Below, piece by piece: positions 27,415-35,873 of a stretch of DNA of 48,682 bases; position 1 is the first letter of the stretch; the number at the start of each line of letters is the position of its first letter. The DNA is from Planctomycetota bacterium. Lineage in GTDB: Bacteria; Planctomycetota; Planctomycetia; Pirellulales; Pirellulaceae. The notes beneath the pieces were generated by a model that saw nothing but the letters and a program-made list of their open reading frames with translations, did no database searches and had not been told where the DNA came from. The stretch covers positions 1-48,682 of the forward strand of contig JACNKX010000079.1 of the NCBI GenBank assembly GCA_014381825.1, read 5' to 3'. A program made the translations under genes and the position numbers.

Positions 27415-28391
27415 CCTTCTACCGTTTCTTCTTGCGTCCCGAACGTCACCGTAGTCGCTGCTGAAGTTGGCGTATGATTCGATTTGTTTTCATCTTCGTC
27501 TTCGGTGGCGGATTGTTCACTCCGCAGTAGCTGCTTAAATCGCTTGGCGGTTTTGCCAAGTTCGGCACCTCGCCGGCAGATAATCCCAACGGGGCGAACC
27601 AACTTGACGTCACCCAAGGGGCGCGCAACGAGTGTGCCGGCGGCGACTTCTCGCACGACGGTTGGCTCGGGCAACAAGCTGACACCAGTATTGATCTCGA
27701 TGGCCCGCTTAATCGTTTCCGTGTTGTCAAACTCCAGGACGTTTCGAATACTCACGCCATGCGATGCGAGAGCCTTGTCGACTTCTGTGCGAATTCGAAG
27801 ATCTTCGTCAAAGCAGATAAATGGTTCTCCCGCCAATTGTTGCAACGCGATCGTCGAGTGCTCGGCGAGCGGGTGTTCCGGCGCGCAAACAAACACCATC
27901 GGTTCGTCTCGCCACGGAATCGCCCGAACTGTTCGGGTGTCGCGGGGATAGCTGACCAAACCTAGATCGACGCCGTCGTTATGCACGAGTTCGTAAACTC
28001 GGTCGGGATGCTGATATTGGAGGCGGACGTTCGCCTTGGGGTGCTGCCGCATGAAATCTTGGACGAAGCGACTCATATGGCTGAGTCCGACTGAGTAGAT
28101 CGAAGCGACGTTGACTCGACCTGCAACTTCTTCATGCAGCGTGCGGACCTCTTCCTCCAAGGCATTGAATCGTTGAACGAGCCGGCGGCAACCGTCGTAA
28201 TAGACTTGGCCTTCTGGAGTTAGCACGAACGGTCGCTTCGAACGGTCAATCAGCTTGACGCCCAAATCGTCTTCCAAATGATGAACCATCTGGCTGGCCC
28301 CGGACTGCGATATACCATTCTCGTCGGCCGCTCGTGAAAACGAGCGCCGCCCGACGACATCACAGAAAACCTTCAGGGACTTGAGATGCAT
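27411..28391 (-). CDS. LysR-family transcriptional regulator coupled to gltBD
   Basis: From ATG 28391 the 326-residue protein has a winged helix-turn-helix at ~1-60 (LKSLKVFCDVVGRRSFSRAA, SQSGASQMVHHLEDDLGVKL, RPFVLTPEG) and a LysR effector-binding domain at ~90-295 (VASIYSVGLSHM, VDLGLVSYPRD, EPFICFDED, INTGVSLLPEPTV). The tail after ~295 is acidic then Thr-rich and disordered-looking. The frame runs 20 codons further upstream, but those residues are not conserved in type. Its stop overlaps the gltB start (ATGA), so regulator and enzyme are co-transcribed. Family knowledge: GltC of Bacillus, also LysR type, controls gltAB but is divergent from it. Control of gltBD by 2-oxoglutarate or glutamate is an inference. 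Confidence 0.92.
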   Translation of the reverse strand: MHLKSLKVFCDVVGRRSFSRAADENGISQSGASQMVHHLEDDLGVKLIDRSKRPFVLTPEGQVYYDGCRRLVQRFNALEEEVRTLHEEVAGRVNVASIYSVGLSHMSRFVQDFMRQHPKANVRLQYQHPDRVYELVHNDGVDLGLVSYPRDTRTVRAIPWRDEPMVFVCAPEHPLAEHSTIALQQLAGEPFICFDEDLRIRTEVDKALASHGVSIRNVLEFDNTETIKRAIEINTGVSLLPEPTVVREVAAGTLVARPLGDVKLVRPVGIICRRGAELGKTAKRFKQLLRSEQSATEDEDENKSNHTPTSAATTVTFGTQEETVEG

Positions 28392-28560
28392 GTGCCAACA
28401 GTTAGATAAGAAATATAGATAGAGCGCTGCTGCAGAATTAGCAGAGAACATACCAAGGTATTCACTCCGATGTGCCGCGTCAACGGGCTAGTGGCGGGAT
28501 TTATCTGCCCAATGGAGGCCATCTTGCAGCTTATCGAGTAGACATCTATATAGTTCGCAA

Positions 28561-28576
28561 GTGTTTTCTATAACAC
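28561..28576. promoter_or_regulatory. Possible regulator site upstream of the LysR-gltBD unit
   Basis: GTGTT-N6-AACAC is a perfect interrupted palindrome in the 222-base gap upstream of the LysR gene, about 170 bases before its ATG. LysR proteins often bind interrupted palindromes in their own promoters, but this does not follow the T-N11-A rule exactly, and the short arms could be chance. Confidence 0.25.
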
Positions 28577-28613
28577 ACCTTATGTAGTTAGGAGGCTTAG
28601 CCGACAGCGACAA

Positions 28614-29426
28614 TCACCATGCCGTCCAGCCGCCATCAATGACCAAGTTCTGCCCTGTCATATAGCTGCTGGCATCTGCTGCCAAGAAGACGGCAGCCCC
28701 TTTCAACTCGTGCGGCAATCCCATCCGCGCCATCGGGCACTTCGGAGTCAAGCGATCTACTAAACCGTCCGGCACCTTCTTCGGATTCGGAAAGGCTCCG
28801 GGCGAGAGGCAATTCACACGCACTCGATCCTTAGCCCAATAAACCGCCAGATGCCGAGTCATATGAATCACGCCACCTTTCAGCGCGTGATAGGCGACAG
28901 GACTAGCCGAACAGACTCCGTCATAGGCATCGGGATAGGATCCTACGATGCCATACATCGAGCCGATCATCACGATGCTCGCGCCGGCTTGCCGTTTCAC
29001 CGCTTGATCGCGGACAAGCCTCGCGAGATGAAAGTATCCAGCGGCATTCGCGAGCTGCGATTTGAACTGGTCGGTATTCACATCCTTTAAGTCGTTCGGC
29101 GCACCGTGCTGGCCATTGTTCACGAGGATGTCGACGGCTCCCGTTCGCTCAATCACCGATTGAAATCCCGCATCGATCGAGCCCTCATCCAGCTGGTCCA
29201 ACACGACTCCGAAATGTTCCTGCGCTCGTTCGCAGGGCAGTTGTGTCGCCGCCGCGTTGGCTCGATCCTGATCGCGACTCGCACAAGCGACAGTTGCCCC
29301 GGCTTCAGCCAACGCGCTCGCCATCGCTGATCCGAGATAGCCCGAAGCACCAGTTATCAAGGCGATTCGCCCGGAAAGGTCAAATAGCTCGGAAACAGTT
29401 TCCGTTTTCGACAAGTTTTCAGACAT
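28614..29426 (-). CDS. Short-chain dehydrogenase/reductase (SDR)
   Basis: The 270-residue classical SDR has the NAD(P)-binding motif TGASGYLGSAMA (~25-36), NNG where NNAG is usual, a catalytic Ser in VMIGSMYGIV, the YHALKGG active-site Tyr-x-x-x-Lys, and the C-terminal SSYMTGQNLVIDGGWTAW. The substrate cannot be told; gluconate 5-dehydrogenase-like and 3-oxoacyl reductase-like members share these motifs. The Ser-Tyr spacing is longer than usual (about 20 residues, with SYPDAYDGVCSASPVAYHA between), a feature of some SDR subgroups acting on sugars or sugar acids. It is upstream of the LysR-glt unit on the same strand but separated by a gap, and it is divergent from prfB. Confidence 0.9.
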   Translation of the reverse strand: MSENLSKTETVSELFDLSGRIALITGASGYLGSAMASALAEAGATVACASRDQDRANAAATQLPCERAQEHFGVVLDQLDEGSIDAGFQSVIERTGAVDILVNNGQHGAPNDLKDVNTDQFKSQLANAAGYFHLARLVRDQAVKRQAGASIVMIGSMYGIVGSYPDAYDGVCSASPVAYHALKGGVIHMTRHLAVYWAKDRVRVNCLSPGAFPNPKKVPDGLVDRLTPKCPMARMGLPHELKGAAVFLAADASSYMTGQNLVIDGGWTAW

Positions 29427-29622
29427 ATTAAATAGCAGCCAGTTCAGGAGGAGTTTGAGTGAAGTTGTTTCGGGGTATCGCCTTCGCGACGCTTATTCTG
29501 GACTTTTGCCTGAAGGAACGCAATTCAGCGCTCCGTCGTTTGATCGCTGGGCTTTCCGGTAGCGCCATTGCGACGCTATATTGCCACATGTTGTCTCCAA
29601 GCAGCCCCGTGAAAGACCGAAC

Positions 29623-30724
29623 ATGGACTCCGAACTCAAAGACCGAGCCGAATCGATTCAGCAGCAAATTGTGAATCTACGAGACAGTCTTTGACTACGA
29701 TGAAAAAGTTGCTCAAATCACGAAAATCGAAGCCAAGATGGCTGCTCCTGGGTTTTGGGATAACCAGGAGAAAGCTCAGCAGTCCGTTAGTGAATTGAAG
29801 TCGCTCAACGCGATGGTCAAGCCGATGAGCGAGGCGATCGGTGCTATCGATGAGCTGGCTGGGCTGATTGAGATGGCCGACGAAGACGAATCGTTCGTGG
29901 GCGAGGTGTCGGGCGAGATTGTACGGCTTGAAAAGGTCGTCGAGGCGTTGTCGCTGAAGGCATTGCTCAGCGGCCCGCACGATTCAGCTGGTGCCATCAT
30001 GAGCATTAATGCTCGCGACGGAGGCACCGACGCCAACGACTGGGCCGAGATGCTATTGCGGATGTACATGCAATGGGCGCAGAAGGGCGACTACGGCGTT
30101 GAGCTGATGGATCGCAGCGATAATGAGGAAGCTGGCATTAACAGCGCAACGATCGCGATTCGTGGGCCAATGGCTTACGGCTATCTCAAAGGCGAAACAG
30201 GCATGCACCGCTTGGTTCGCATCAGTCCCTACAATTCGGAAGGGAAGCGACAGACAAGCTTTGCCGCCGTCGATGTATCGCCAGAAATCTCTGATGACAT
30301 CGAGATCGAGATCGACGAGGCGGATGTTCGCGTGGATACCTATCGTGCCAGTGGCGCGGGCGGCCAGCATGTCAACAAGACCGACAGTGCCATTCGTTTG
30401 ACACACGAACCAACGGGTGCTGTCGTTCAATGCCAGAACGAACGCAGCCAGCACAAGAATAAAGCAAACGCATGGAAGATGTTACGGGCGAAGCTGGCTC
30501 GGTTCGAGGAAGAGAAACGTGAAGCCGAAGAGGACGCGCGTTACAGGACGAAGGCGCGAGTCGGATTCGGTTCACAGATTCGGAACTACTTCCTGCATCC
30601 CGACCAGCGAGTAAAGGATTCGCGAACAGGTCACAGCGCCGGCAACTTTCATCAAGTTCTCGACGGTCAAATCCAAGACTTTCTCGATTCATTTCTACGT
30701 TGGCGTGTTGGCCAGGATGAATAA
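29623..30724 (+). CDS. prfB: Peptide chain release factor 2 (with +1 programmed frameshift)
   Basis: RF2 terminates translation at UGA and UAA. The coding sequence is split: 23 codons from ATG 29623 (MDSELKDRAESIQQ...) end with CTT TGA at 29689-29694, and reading resumes in +1 with GAC TAC GAT from 29693 to give a 366-residue protein, the usual RF2 length. The helical domain 1 follows, then the stop-codon tripeptide region RISPYNSEGKRQTSF (~199-213) and the peptidyl-hydrolysis motif GGQ (246-248) in SGAGGQHVNKTDSA. The tripeptide reads Ser-Pro-Tyr where E. coli RF2 has Ser-Pro-Phe. No strong internal Shine-Dalgarno precedes the shift site (only GAGACAGT). It is divergent from the SDR gene. 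Confidence 0.95.
29689..29695 (+). promoter_or_regulatory. prfB programmed +1 frameshift site (CTTTGAC)
   Basis: CTT TGA C is the classical RF2 autoregulatory site. When RF2 is scarce, the ribosome pauses at TGA and slips one base forward to read GAC. The following TACGAT (Tyr-Asp) also matches the E. coli context. Confidence 0.95.
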
Positions 30725-30757
30725 TCGAGCGACGGCTCGCGTTGAAGGAACAGCATC

Positions 30758-31324
30758 ATGGAAGCGCGCGAGCCAATCTCGTTAAACGCAGTGAACACCG
30801 ACGGACTCGGCTTGCAAGTTCAGTTCTTTTGGCATCAGGATCGACACTGCCATACGATCAGTTTGCTCGTCGACGATCGCCGCATACCAGTATTCGAGTC
30901 GGTCGAAGGATCGAACGTTGAAGACTGGCCACCGAGCCCCGCGCTGCAACAGTTGAGCGTCGAGGAACTGCGACCCGACACATTGGTCGGATTGCTGGTC
31001 GGTATGGCAGGAAAGAGCCACTACTCGATTAGCATCGAGCCAACCAGTGGCCGGGCGGCGTTCGTGTTCGACGTGGCGTGTCGTTCGAGCGAGCCCCCGG
31101 AACAACTTGGAAGCGGTTATTTGCTCGTCGCCCATGGGCTTACTCCCGATGGAGATCATGATGCAATCATTTCCGTCGAAGGCCGAACGATGGTGATCCG
31201 ATGCGATCGCGACGGAGAAACGACCGCGAAGATCAAAGATGACCAGTTGGGTACGCGAATCGAGCCCGCGATGATTAACTCAGGCGGCACGACGCGATGG
31301 CGCTACACGATTGAACTGGGTTAG
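30758..31324 (+). CDS. Hypothetical protein (188 aa)
   Basis: This 188-residue protein begins 33 bases after prfB and has no signal peptide or membrane segment. It is not recognised. The composition suggests a beta-rich fold (LQVQFFWHQDRHCHTISLLV, YSISIEPTSGRAAFVFDVAC, WRYTIELG at the C-terminus) with Asp and Arg-rich loops (CDRDGETTAKIKDDQ). It may share a transcript with prfB. No function is proposed. Confidence 0.7.
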   Translation: MEAREPISLNAVNTDGLGLQVQFFWHQDRHCHTISLLVDDRRIPVFESVEGSNVEDWPPSPALQQLSVEELRPDTLVGLLVGMAGKSHYSISIEPTSGRAAFVFDVACRSSEPPEQLGSGYLLVAHGLTPDGDHDAIISVEGRTMVIRCDRDGETTAKIKDDQLGTRIEPAMINSGGTTRWRYTIELG

Positions 31325-31457
31325 CAAAGCCACCGCGCGAACGCCACCAACGGGGTCGTTCAGATTTGGGCATTTAACCCCGTGTGTGGCCTTGATTTCG
31401 GGCGTCACCACCGCAAAAATGGCGGCTTGTCAATCCGATGAGATCTGAGGTTTCGAA

Positions 31458-32348
31458 ATGGTCTTCGAGCATATCGAGAAGCTGAAGCAAGAGTATACGG
31501 ACAAATACGTTACGGTCGACGAGACGCGTCCAGAGCTGAAACGCTTCGGCGGTATGACGGGCACTGTTCGGACCGTGAATATGAGTGGCCGCGCCCTCGT
31601 TGAGTTCGACGCTTATGCAAATATCGGCTGGTACGATATCGATATCGACTTCCTAAAAGTCATTGACGAGCCGCTGCGGAAGCCGGATGCAAAGCCTGCA
31701 GCGAAGAAGTCCGCTGCCAAAGCCAGCCCGAAAGCCGCGCCCGCAGCGAAGAAGGACGCAGCGGCGTCCAAGCCAGCAAGTGGCGGCGGAATGTCCGTTG
31801 CCGATATGTTGGCCGCTGCTCGAGGAAACAAAAGTGGTGGCGCTGCGGCGTCAGCGGCAACGCCCTCGAGTGTTGCCGAAATCATGGATGCAGCACGGAC
31901 CGAGAAGGGTGGCGGCGCGGCTCCCGCAAAAGCTGATCCGAAATCAATGAGCGTCGCGGACATGCTTGCTGCCGCACGCGGTGACAAGTCTGGTGGCGGA
32001 GCGGCTCCTGCTGCAAAAGCCGCTCCAGCATCAGCGGCGGCACCAAAGAAGGATCCCAAGTCGATGAGCGTCGCTGACATGCTCGCAGCCGCTCGTGGAG
32101 AAGCGAGTGGTGGCGGCCCGCCAGCGGCAACTATCGCAGCTCCAGCGAAAGAAGATCCCAAGGAAAGTGTTCGGACTGCCCTCGAAGCAGGTCGTAAATC
32201 ACTTCCGAGTGCTGACAGCGCAGTGGACGAACCGGTTGCGGACGAACCGACCGAGGCCGAGTCGTCCGGCGAAGGCGGAGGTCGTCGTGACGACATCACG
32301 TCGGTCGACGAGCAAATTGCTTACTGCCGAAAAGTCGACGCCGGTTAG
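31458..32348 (+). CDS. SH3/KOW-like domain protein with repeated SVADMLAAAR motifs in a low-complexity tail
   Basis: The 296-residue protein has a compact N-terminal domain (~1-72) of beta character (DKYVTVDETRPELKRFGG, TGTVRTVNMSGRALVEF, WYDIDIDFLKVID), like a small SH3/KOW barrel. The rest is disordered and rich in Ala, Lys, Gly and Pro, and carries the peptide SVADMLAAARG almost unchanged at residues 112-123, 164-175 and 203-214, a variant SVAEIMDAAR at 138-147 and a more diverged ESVRTALEAGR at 236-246. Each unit would form one amphipathic helix. The C-terminal segment is acidic with a final short helix (TSVDEQIAYCRKV). The design, a folded head and several copies of one helix on flexible linkers, fits a multivalent scaffold (inference). 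Its stop interlocks with the convergent DUF1552 gene (TTAG, 32345-32348). Confidence 0.8.
   Translation: MVFEHIEKLKQEYTDKYVTVDETRPELKRFGGMTGTVRTVNMSGRALVEFDAYANIGWYDIDIDFLKVIDEPLRKPDAKPAAKKSAAKASPKAAPAAKKDAAASKPASGGGMSVADMLAAARGNKSGGAAASAATPSSVAEIMDAARTEKGGGAAPAKADPKSMSVADMLAAARGDKSGGGAAPAAKAAPASAAAPKKDPKSMSVADMLAAARGEASGGGPPAATIAAPAKEDPKESVRTALEAGRKSLPSADSAVDEPVADEPTEAESSGEGGGRRDDITSVDEQIAYCRKVDAG
31791..32195 (+). repeat. In-frame coding repeats for the SVADMLAAAR peptide
   Basis: Units start at about 31791, 31869, 31947, 32064 and 32163. The first two intervals are 78 bases (26 codons) each, the next ones 117 and 99. Units 1, 3 and 4 give identical peptides but use different synonymous codons, for example GTTGCCGATATG, GTCGCGGACATG and GTCGCTGACATG. 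The peptide is therefore kept by selection and is not the product of a recent DNA duplication. Confidence 0.75.
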
Positions 32349-33697
32349 TTCAGTAACTCCGACGTGGGTCCAGTGCTGTCCGCAAAGCGATCAAACTTCG
32401 CTCCCATGACATGCGCCTGCGACAGCCAAAGGTTTGCGAGTGGAGTGCCATCAGCGCAGTTAAGGTGTTGACCGGTCTTCAGTCTTCCTCCACCCGCGCC
32501 GGCAACGATGATCGGCAGCTCGCTGTATTGATGTGTCGCTCCGTCGCCCAAGCCGGAACCGTAATTGAAAATCGTATTGTCGAGCAACGTCATACCGTCA
32601 GCCTCTTTGATGCCGTCCATTTTCTCGACCAGATACGCAAATTGCTCCATGTGGAAGCGATCGACTTGCAGTAATTGTTCCATAAACTTGTTCTGGTTGT
32701 GAGACATCTGGTGATGGCTCATCGGTTTGTCGAATAGCGATTCGTACATGAACGGCGTATCCCACCGCTCGGGGCCGATCATGAGCGTCGCGACATTCGT
32801 CAGCCCAGTTTGCAACGCCGCCACCATGAGGTCGCCCATCAAGCGGATGTAAGCTCCACGCGGCAAGTGCGATTGAATTGGCTCGTCAATAGCAACTAGC
32901 GCCAGTTCGCCTTTCATCTTTTCGAGCTTGTCCATCTGCTGTTCGATCGTGCGAATGCCATCGAAGTATTCAGAGAACTTCTGTCGATCGGAGCTGCCAA
33001 GCTTCTGTCGCATTGACCGCGCGTCCTCAAGAACTAAGTCAGTGATGTTGCGATACGCTTGGATGTCTTGCGTGCCGAACATTCTGCGATAGGCTTTGCG
33101 CGGATCGCGAATCGAAGGGGCGACGTGTCCTGTTCCGTACCATGAAATGTTGTCGAAGTAGATCGATTCTTTGTTGTCTCGATGACTGTTGCAGCTGAGT
33201 TCCAACGTGCGAAATGGCGTTGCATCGCCGACGTGATCGGCCACGATGTGATCAAGTGTCCGGGACAGCGGATAAACGGACGATTCGACCTCATGCGCCG
33301 TGGCGCTGCTCAGAAAACAAGAGGCACATTGAGCATGCACGTCGCTCCCGTGCTGGTAAAAGCGGTCCATGCCAGTGATCAGCGTGACTTTTTGCTTGAC
33401 CCGTTCCAACGGCTGCTGCGTAGGCGTTAGATTCTCGAGCGGCTGGACACCGATGGGGATCTGTGCGTTCCGCGAGATTTCCTTCTGGTTGCTAGAAAAC
33501 TTCGGGATCGCGGCATCCTGTTCTCCGGGAAAGAAGCCACGCCGGGCCACGCCGATCGGGACGTAGAAAAAGGCCATTCGAATTGCGGGCTTCGTATCCG
33601 CAGTGATAGCGGCGGCCAGACTCTCGAGCCAAGGCAAAGACAGCGTCGCGCCTGCGGCTCCGCGAAGAAACGATCGTCGATTGGTTGTGTCCATCAT
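32345..33697 (-). CDS. DUF1552 family exported protein
   Basis: The 450-residue protein has a twin-arginine signal (NRRSFLRGAAGATLSLPWLE, residues 6-25) and the DUF1552 pattern: RMAFFYVPIGV, ITGMDRFYQHGSDVHAQCASCFL, VADHVGDATPFRTLEL, FDGIRTIEQQMDKLE, YGSGLGDGATHQYSELPIIVAG and GTPLANLWLSQAHVMG. The family has an alkaline-phosphatase-like fold relationship with DUF1501 and is abundant in planctomycetes; the function is unknown. Tat export suggests it folds, perhaps with a cofactor, before reaching the periplasm. It lies nine bases after the DUF1592-type gene, its usual partner, and is the last gene of a long minus-strand run. Its stop interlocks with the convergent repeat-protein gene. Confidence 0.92.
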   Translation of the reverse strand: MMDTTNRRSFLRGAAGATLSLPWLESLAAAITADTKPAIRMAFFYVPIGVARRGFFPGEQDAAIPKFSSNQKEISRNAQIPIGVQPLENLTPTQQPLERVKQKVTLITGMDRFYQHGSDVHAQCASCFLSSATAHEVESSVYPLSRTLDHIVADHVGDATPFRTLELSCNSHRDNKESIYFDNISWYGTGHVAPSIRDPRKAYRRMFGTQDIQAYRNITDLVLEDARSMRQKLGSSDRQKFSEYFDGIRTIEQQMDKLEKMKGELALVAIDEPIQSHLPRGAYIRLMGDLMVAALQTGLTNVATLMIGPERWDTPFMYESLFDKPMSHHQMSHNQNKFMEQLLQVDRFHMEQFAYLVEKMDGIKEADGMTLLDNTIFNYGSGLGDGATHQYSELPIIVAGAGGGRLKTGQHLNCADGTPLANLWLSQAHVMGAKFDRFADSTGPTSELLN

Positions 33698-33706
33698 TTC
33701 CTCATG

Positions 33707-35806
33707 TCAACGGCTGCGACCCCGGAACGATTCGCTCAACACGACTTGTTTGATCATTGTCTGGAATCGGTAATCGTCTTTAGCTGTTTCGTCCACAATA
33801 TGATCCAGCGCCAATGAATCTTCAACACCGACTTCGCGACCCAGCGCAAAGGCAAGTACATGAGCAGCGAACGCGCGGGCGAACCGGTCTTTCTCCGCGA
33901 GCAACGCGTCCTTGAATTCAACGATGTTTTTAAACTCGTACTTGCCGAACAGCTTACCGCTCGCATCGACCCGTCGTCCGTTTTCATAGGCATCACGCCA
34001 GATTCCTGCCGGACCGTAGTTCTCGAGCGCAAAACCTAAAGGATCGATCTGTTTGTGACAGCCCGCGCAATCAGCCCGCTCGCGGTGTGCAGCGAATCGC
34101 TCGCGCAGCGTTAAGTCTGTCTCTTCCGCAGCTGGCTTGTCGGCAAGCGGCGGAACATCCGCGGGCGGAGGCTCAGGAGGATTGTTCAGGATCACGCTCG
34201 CAACCCACGCGCCACGTGTGATCGGTTGTGTGCGCGTGGCGTTAGAAGTCATAGTCATCACTGCAGCATTGGTAATCACGCCGCCCTGCCGACGATCCGT
34301 AACCGGCACTCGGCGAAAGCCAACGCTCACTGGAGAACCTGCGTTGCCTTGCGAGCCATCGCGATACCAAGCGCGAAGCAAATCACTTCGATAGCTGAAA
34401 TCGGAATCAATGAATTGAAGGATCGAATCATCCTCGATCAACACGGTTTCAAACAGCAGTAGCGGCTCAAGCATCATGTGCATGCTCGCACGATACTTGG
34501 CGAAGTAGAACTGAGGATATCGCTCTGGATCAGGCGTCGACGAAATGATTCGTTCTAGTTGCAGCCACTGTGCGGGAAAGCTGTCGCAGAATCGCTTCAA
34601 GCGTTTGTCGCGGAGCATTCGTTCTACTTGCGCGGTTAGGATCTCGGGATCCTGCAGTCTTCCGTCTGCAGCGACATCAAGCAGCAGTTGATCCGGAATG
34701 CTGCCCCACAAGAAGAACGATAGCCGCGAAGCGAGATCGAAATTTTCTAGCTGGTGTGATCCGTCGCTAGGTTCGGACTCAGTTTGATCGTAGAGGTAAA
34801 AGAACCGGGGCGACGCGATGGCCGCCGCTGCGGCGCTCTTCATGCTGTCGGTGAACGAATCCTCGGCGCGGATCTGGGCTAAGACATGCTCGGTATAACG
34901 ATCCAATGTTTCTTCCTCGACCGGACGGCGAAACGCCCGTCTCAGGAAAGTCTGTAGACGAGCACGAACCACCGTTTCGTTTTCCGATTCCTTGCTGTCC
35001 GGAGGTGGAGCGAAAAACGATGGCCAAACGTCGCAGTTCTTCTCATTGAAGTCCGGACTTTCGACAATCGACCGACTCAGCTTCATGAATGACTCGAGCA
35101 GGAGCGGCGACAGCGTAAGATGGTCTCCCCGGTTGTCGAACCCGTTTTCCGCGCGAAGGTCCTGCGGGAACGGCGTCACTCCTGCGAGCCGTTTCTCGAT
35201 CATTTGCGATTTACCAAGCGGACGGCTTCCTGCTTTGAGGTTCTCCGGCATCGCTCCGGTCTCGGGCTCGAAGTAGCCATGGTCGCGCAGCATGCGTTCG
35301 GGCAACGGGAACACGACGACGTTGAGATCAAACAAGTCCTGCACCGCGTTGTTGTATTGAAAGCGGTTCATCCGACGAATCGGTGTTTGCGGGATCGTCA
35401 CCCGCGAAGCGAGAGTTTCACGAAGCAGCTTTCGCAACTGTGTCACAAGTTGCTTACGTCGCCCGGGGGCCAAAGGCGGTTCGTCTTCAGGCGGCATCAC
35501 CTCGGAATCCAAGGCGTCGATGATAGTGCTCAGCAGATCAAGGTCCTCTGTGAGATCATCGAGGTTTTGGAGTTCGGCGAGATTCACTTCGCCCTTCGCA
35601 TTTTCATTCTCGCCGTGGCACTTAACACAACTCTGGCGGAATGTGGGCTGTAGCAAATCGGCGAAGTCAGCTTCCTTAGCAGCCGTGTCGTTAGCCGCGA
35701 TCAACATCACCGCAACTAGCGGCAAAGATATGTGAACTCTCCGCGAGCATGAGTTGAAGAGTCGAAGAGGCGGGGTTATCATGGCGAGCTTACTGTACGT
35801 TAACAT
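33707..35806 (-). CDS. Exported c-type cytochrome-like protein with DUF1587/1592/1588/1585 domains
   Basis: The 699-residue protein has a signal segment (residues ~24-44) and a haem motif SCVKCH (Cys60, Cys63, His64) in a cytochrome-like domain, followed by planctomycete-type domains in the usual order: DUF1587 (RRMNRFQYNNAVQDLFDLNV), DUF1595/1592 (LQTFLRRAFRRPVEEETLDRY, RLSFFLWGSIPDQLLLD), DUF1588 with a second CxxCH (RADCAGCHKQIDPLGFALEN) and DUF1585 at the C-terminus (AHVLAFALGREV). ATG 35806 and ATG 35782 are both possible starts. The biochemical function is unknown; the haem suggests electron transfer in the periplasm. It is paired with the DUF1552 gene downstream by nine bases, a pairing common in planctomycetes. 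Confidence 0.9.
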   Translation of the reverse strand: MLTYSKLAMITPPLRLFNSCSRRVHISLPLVAVMLIAANDTAAKEADFADLLQPTFRQSCVKCHGENENAKGEVNLAELQNLDDLTEDLDLLSTIIDALDSEVMPPEDEPPLAPGRRKQLVTQLRKLLRETLASRVTIPQTPIRRMNRFQYNNAVQDLFDLNVVVFPLPERMLRDHGYFEPETGAMPENLKAGSRPLGKSQMIEKRLAGVTPFPQDLRAENGFDNRGDHLTLSPLLLESFMKLSRSIVESPDFNEKNCDVWPSFFAPPPDSKESENETVVRARLQTFLRRAFRRPVEEETLDRYTEHVLAQIRAEDSFTDSMKSAAAAAIASPRFFYLYDQTESEPSDGSHQLENFDLASRLSFFLWGSIPDQLLLDVAADGRLQDPEILTAQVERMLRDKRLKRFCDSFPAQWLQLERIISSTPDPERYPQFYFAKYRASMHMMLEPLLLFETVLIEDDSILQFIDSDFSYRSDLLRAWYRDGSQGNAGSPVSVGFRRVPVTDRRQGGVITNAAVMTMTSNATRTQPITRGAWVASVILNNPPEPPPADVPPLADKPAAEETDLTLRERFAAHRERADCAGCHKQIDPLGFALENYGPAGIWRDAYENGRRVDASGKLFGKYEFKNIVEFKDALLAEKDRFARAFAAHVLAFALGREVGVEDSLALDHIVDETAKDDYRFQTMIKQVVLSESFRGRSR

Positions 35807-35873
35807 GTCCTCCAGTATAACGTGATCTGCTGGGAACGCTTCGAGGCATGCAGCTTGTTCTCCTCAGCCCATT

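Noticed and set aside
29459-29674. Plus-strand open frame of 71 codons before prfB
   Set aside because: It overlaps the start of prfB in another frame and has no recognisable content; it is the leader/promoter region.
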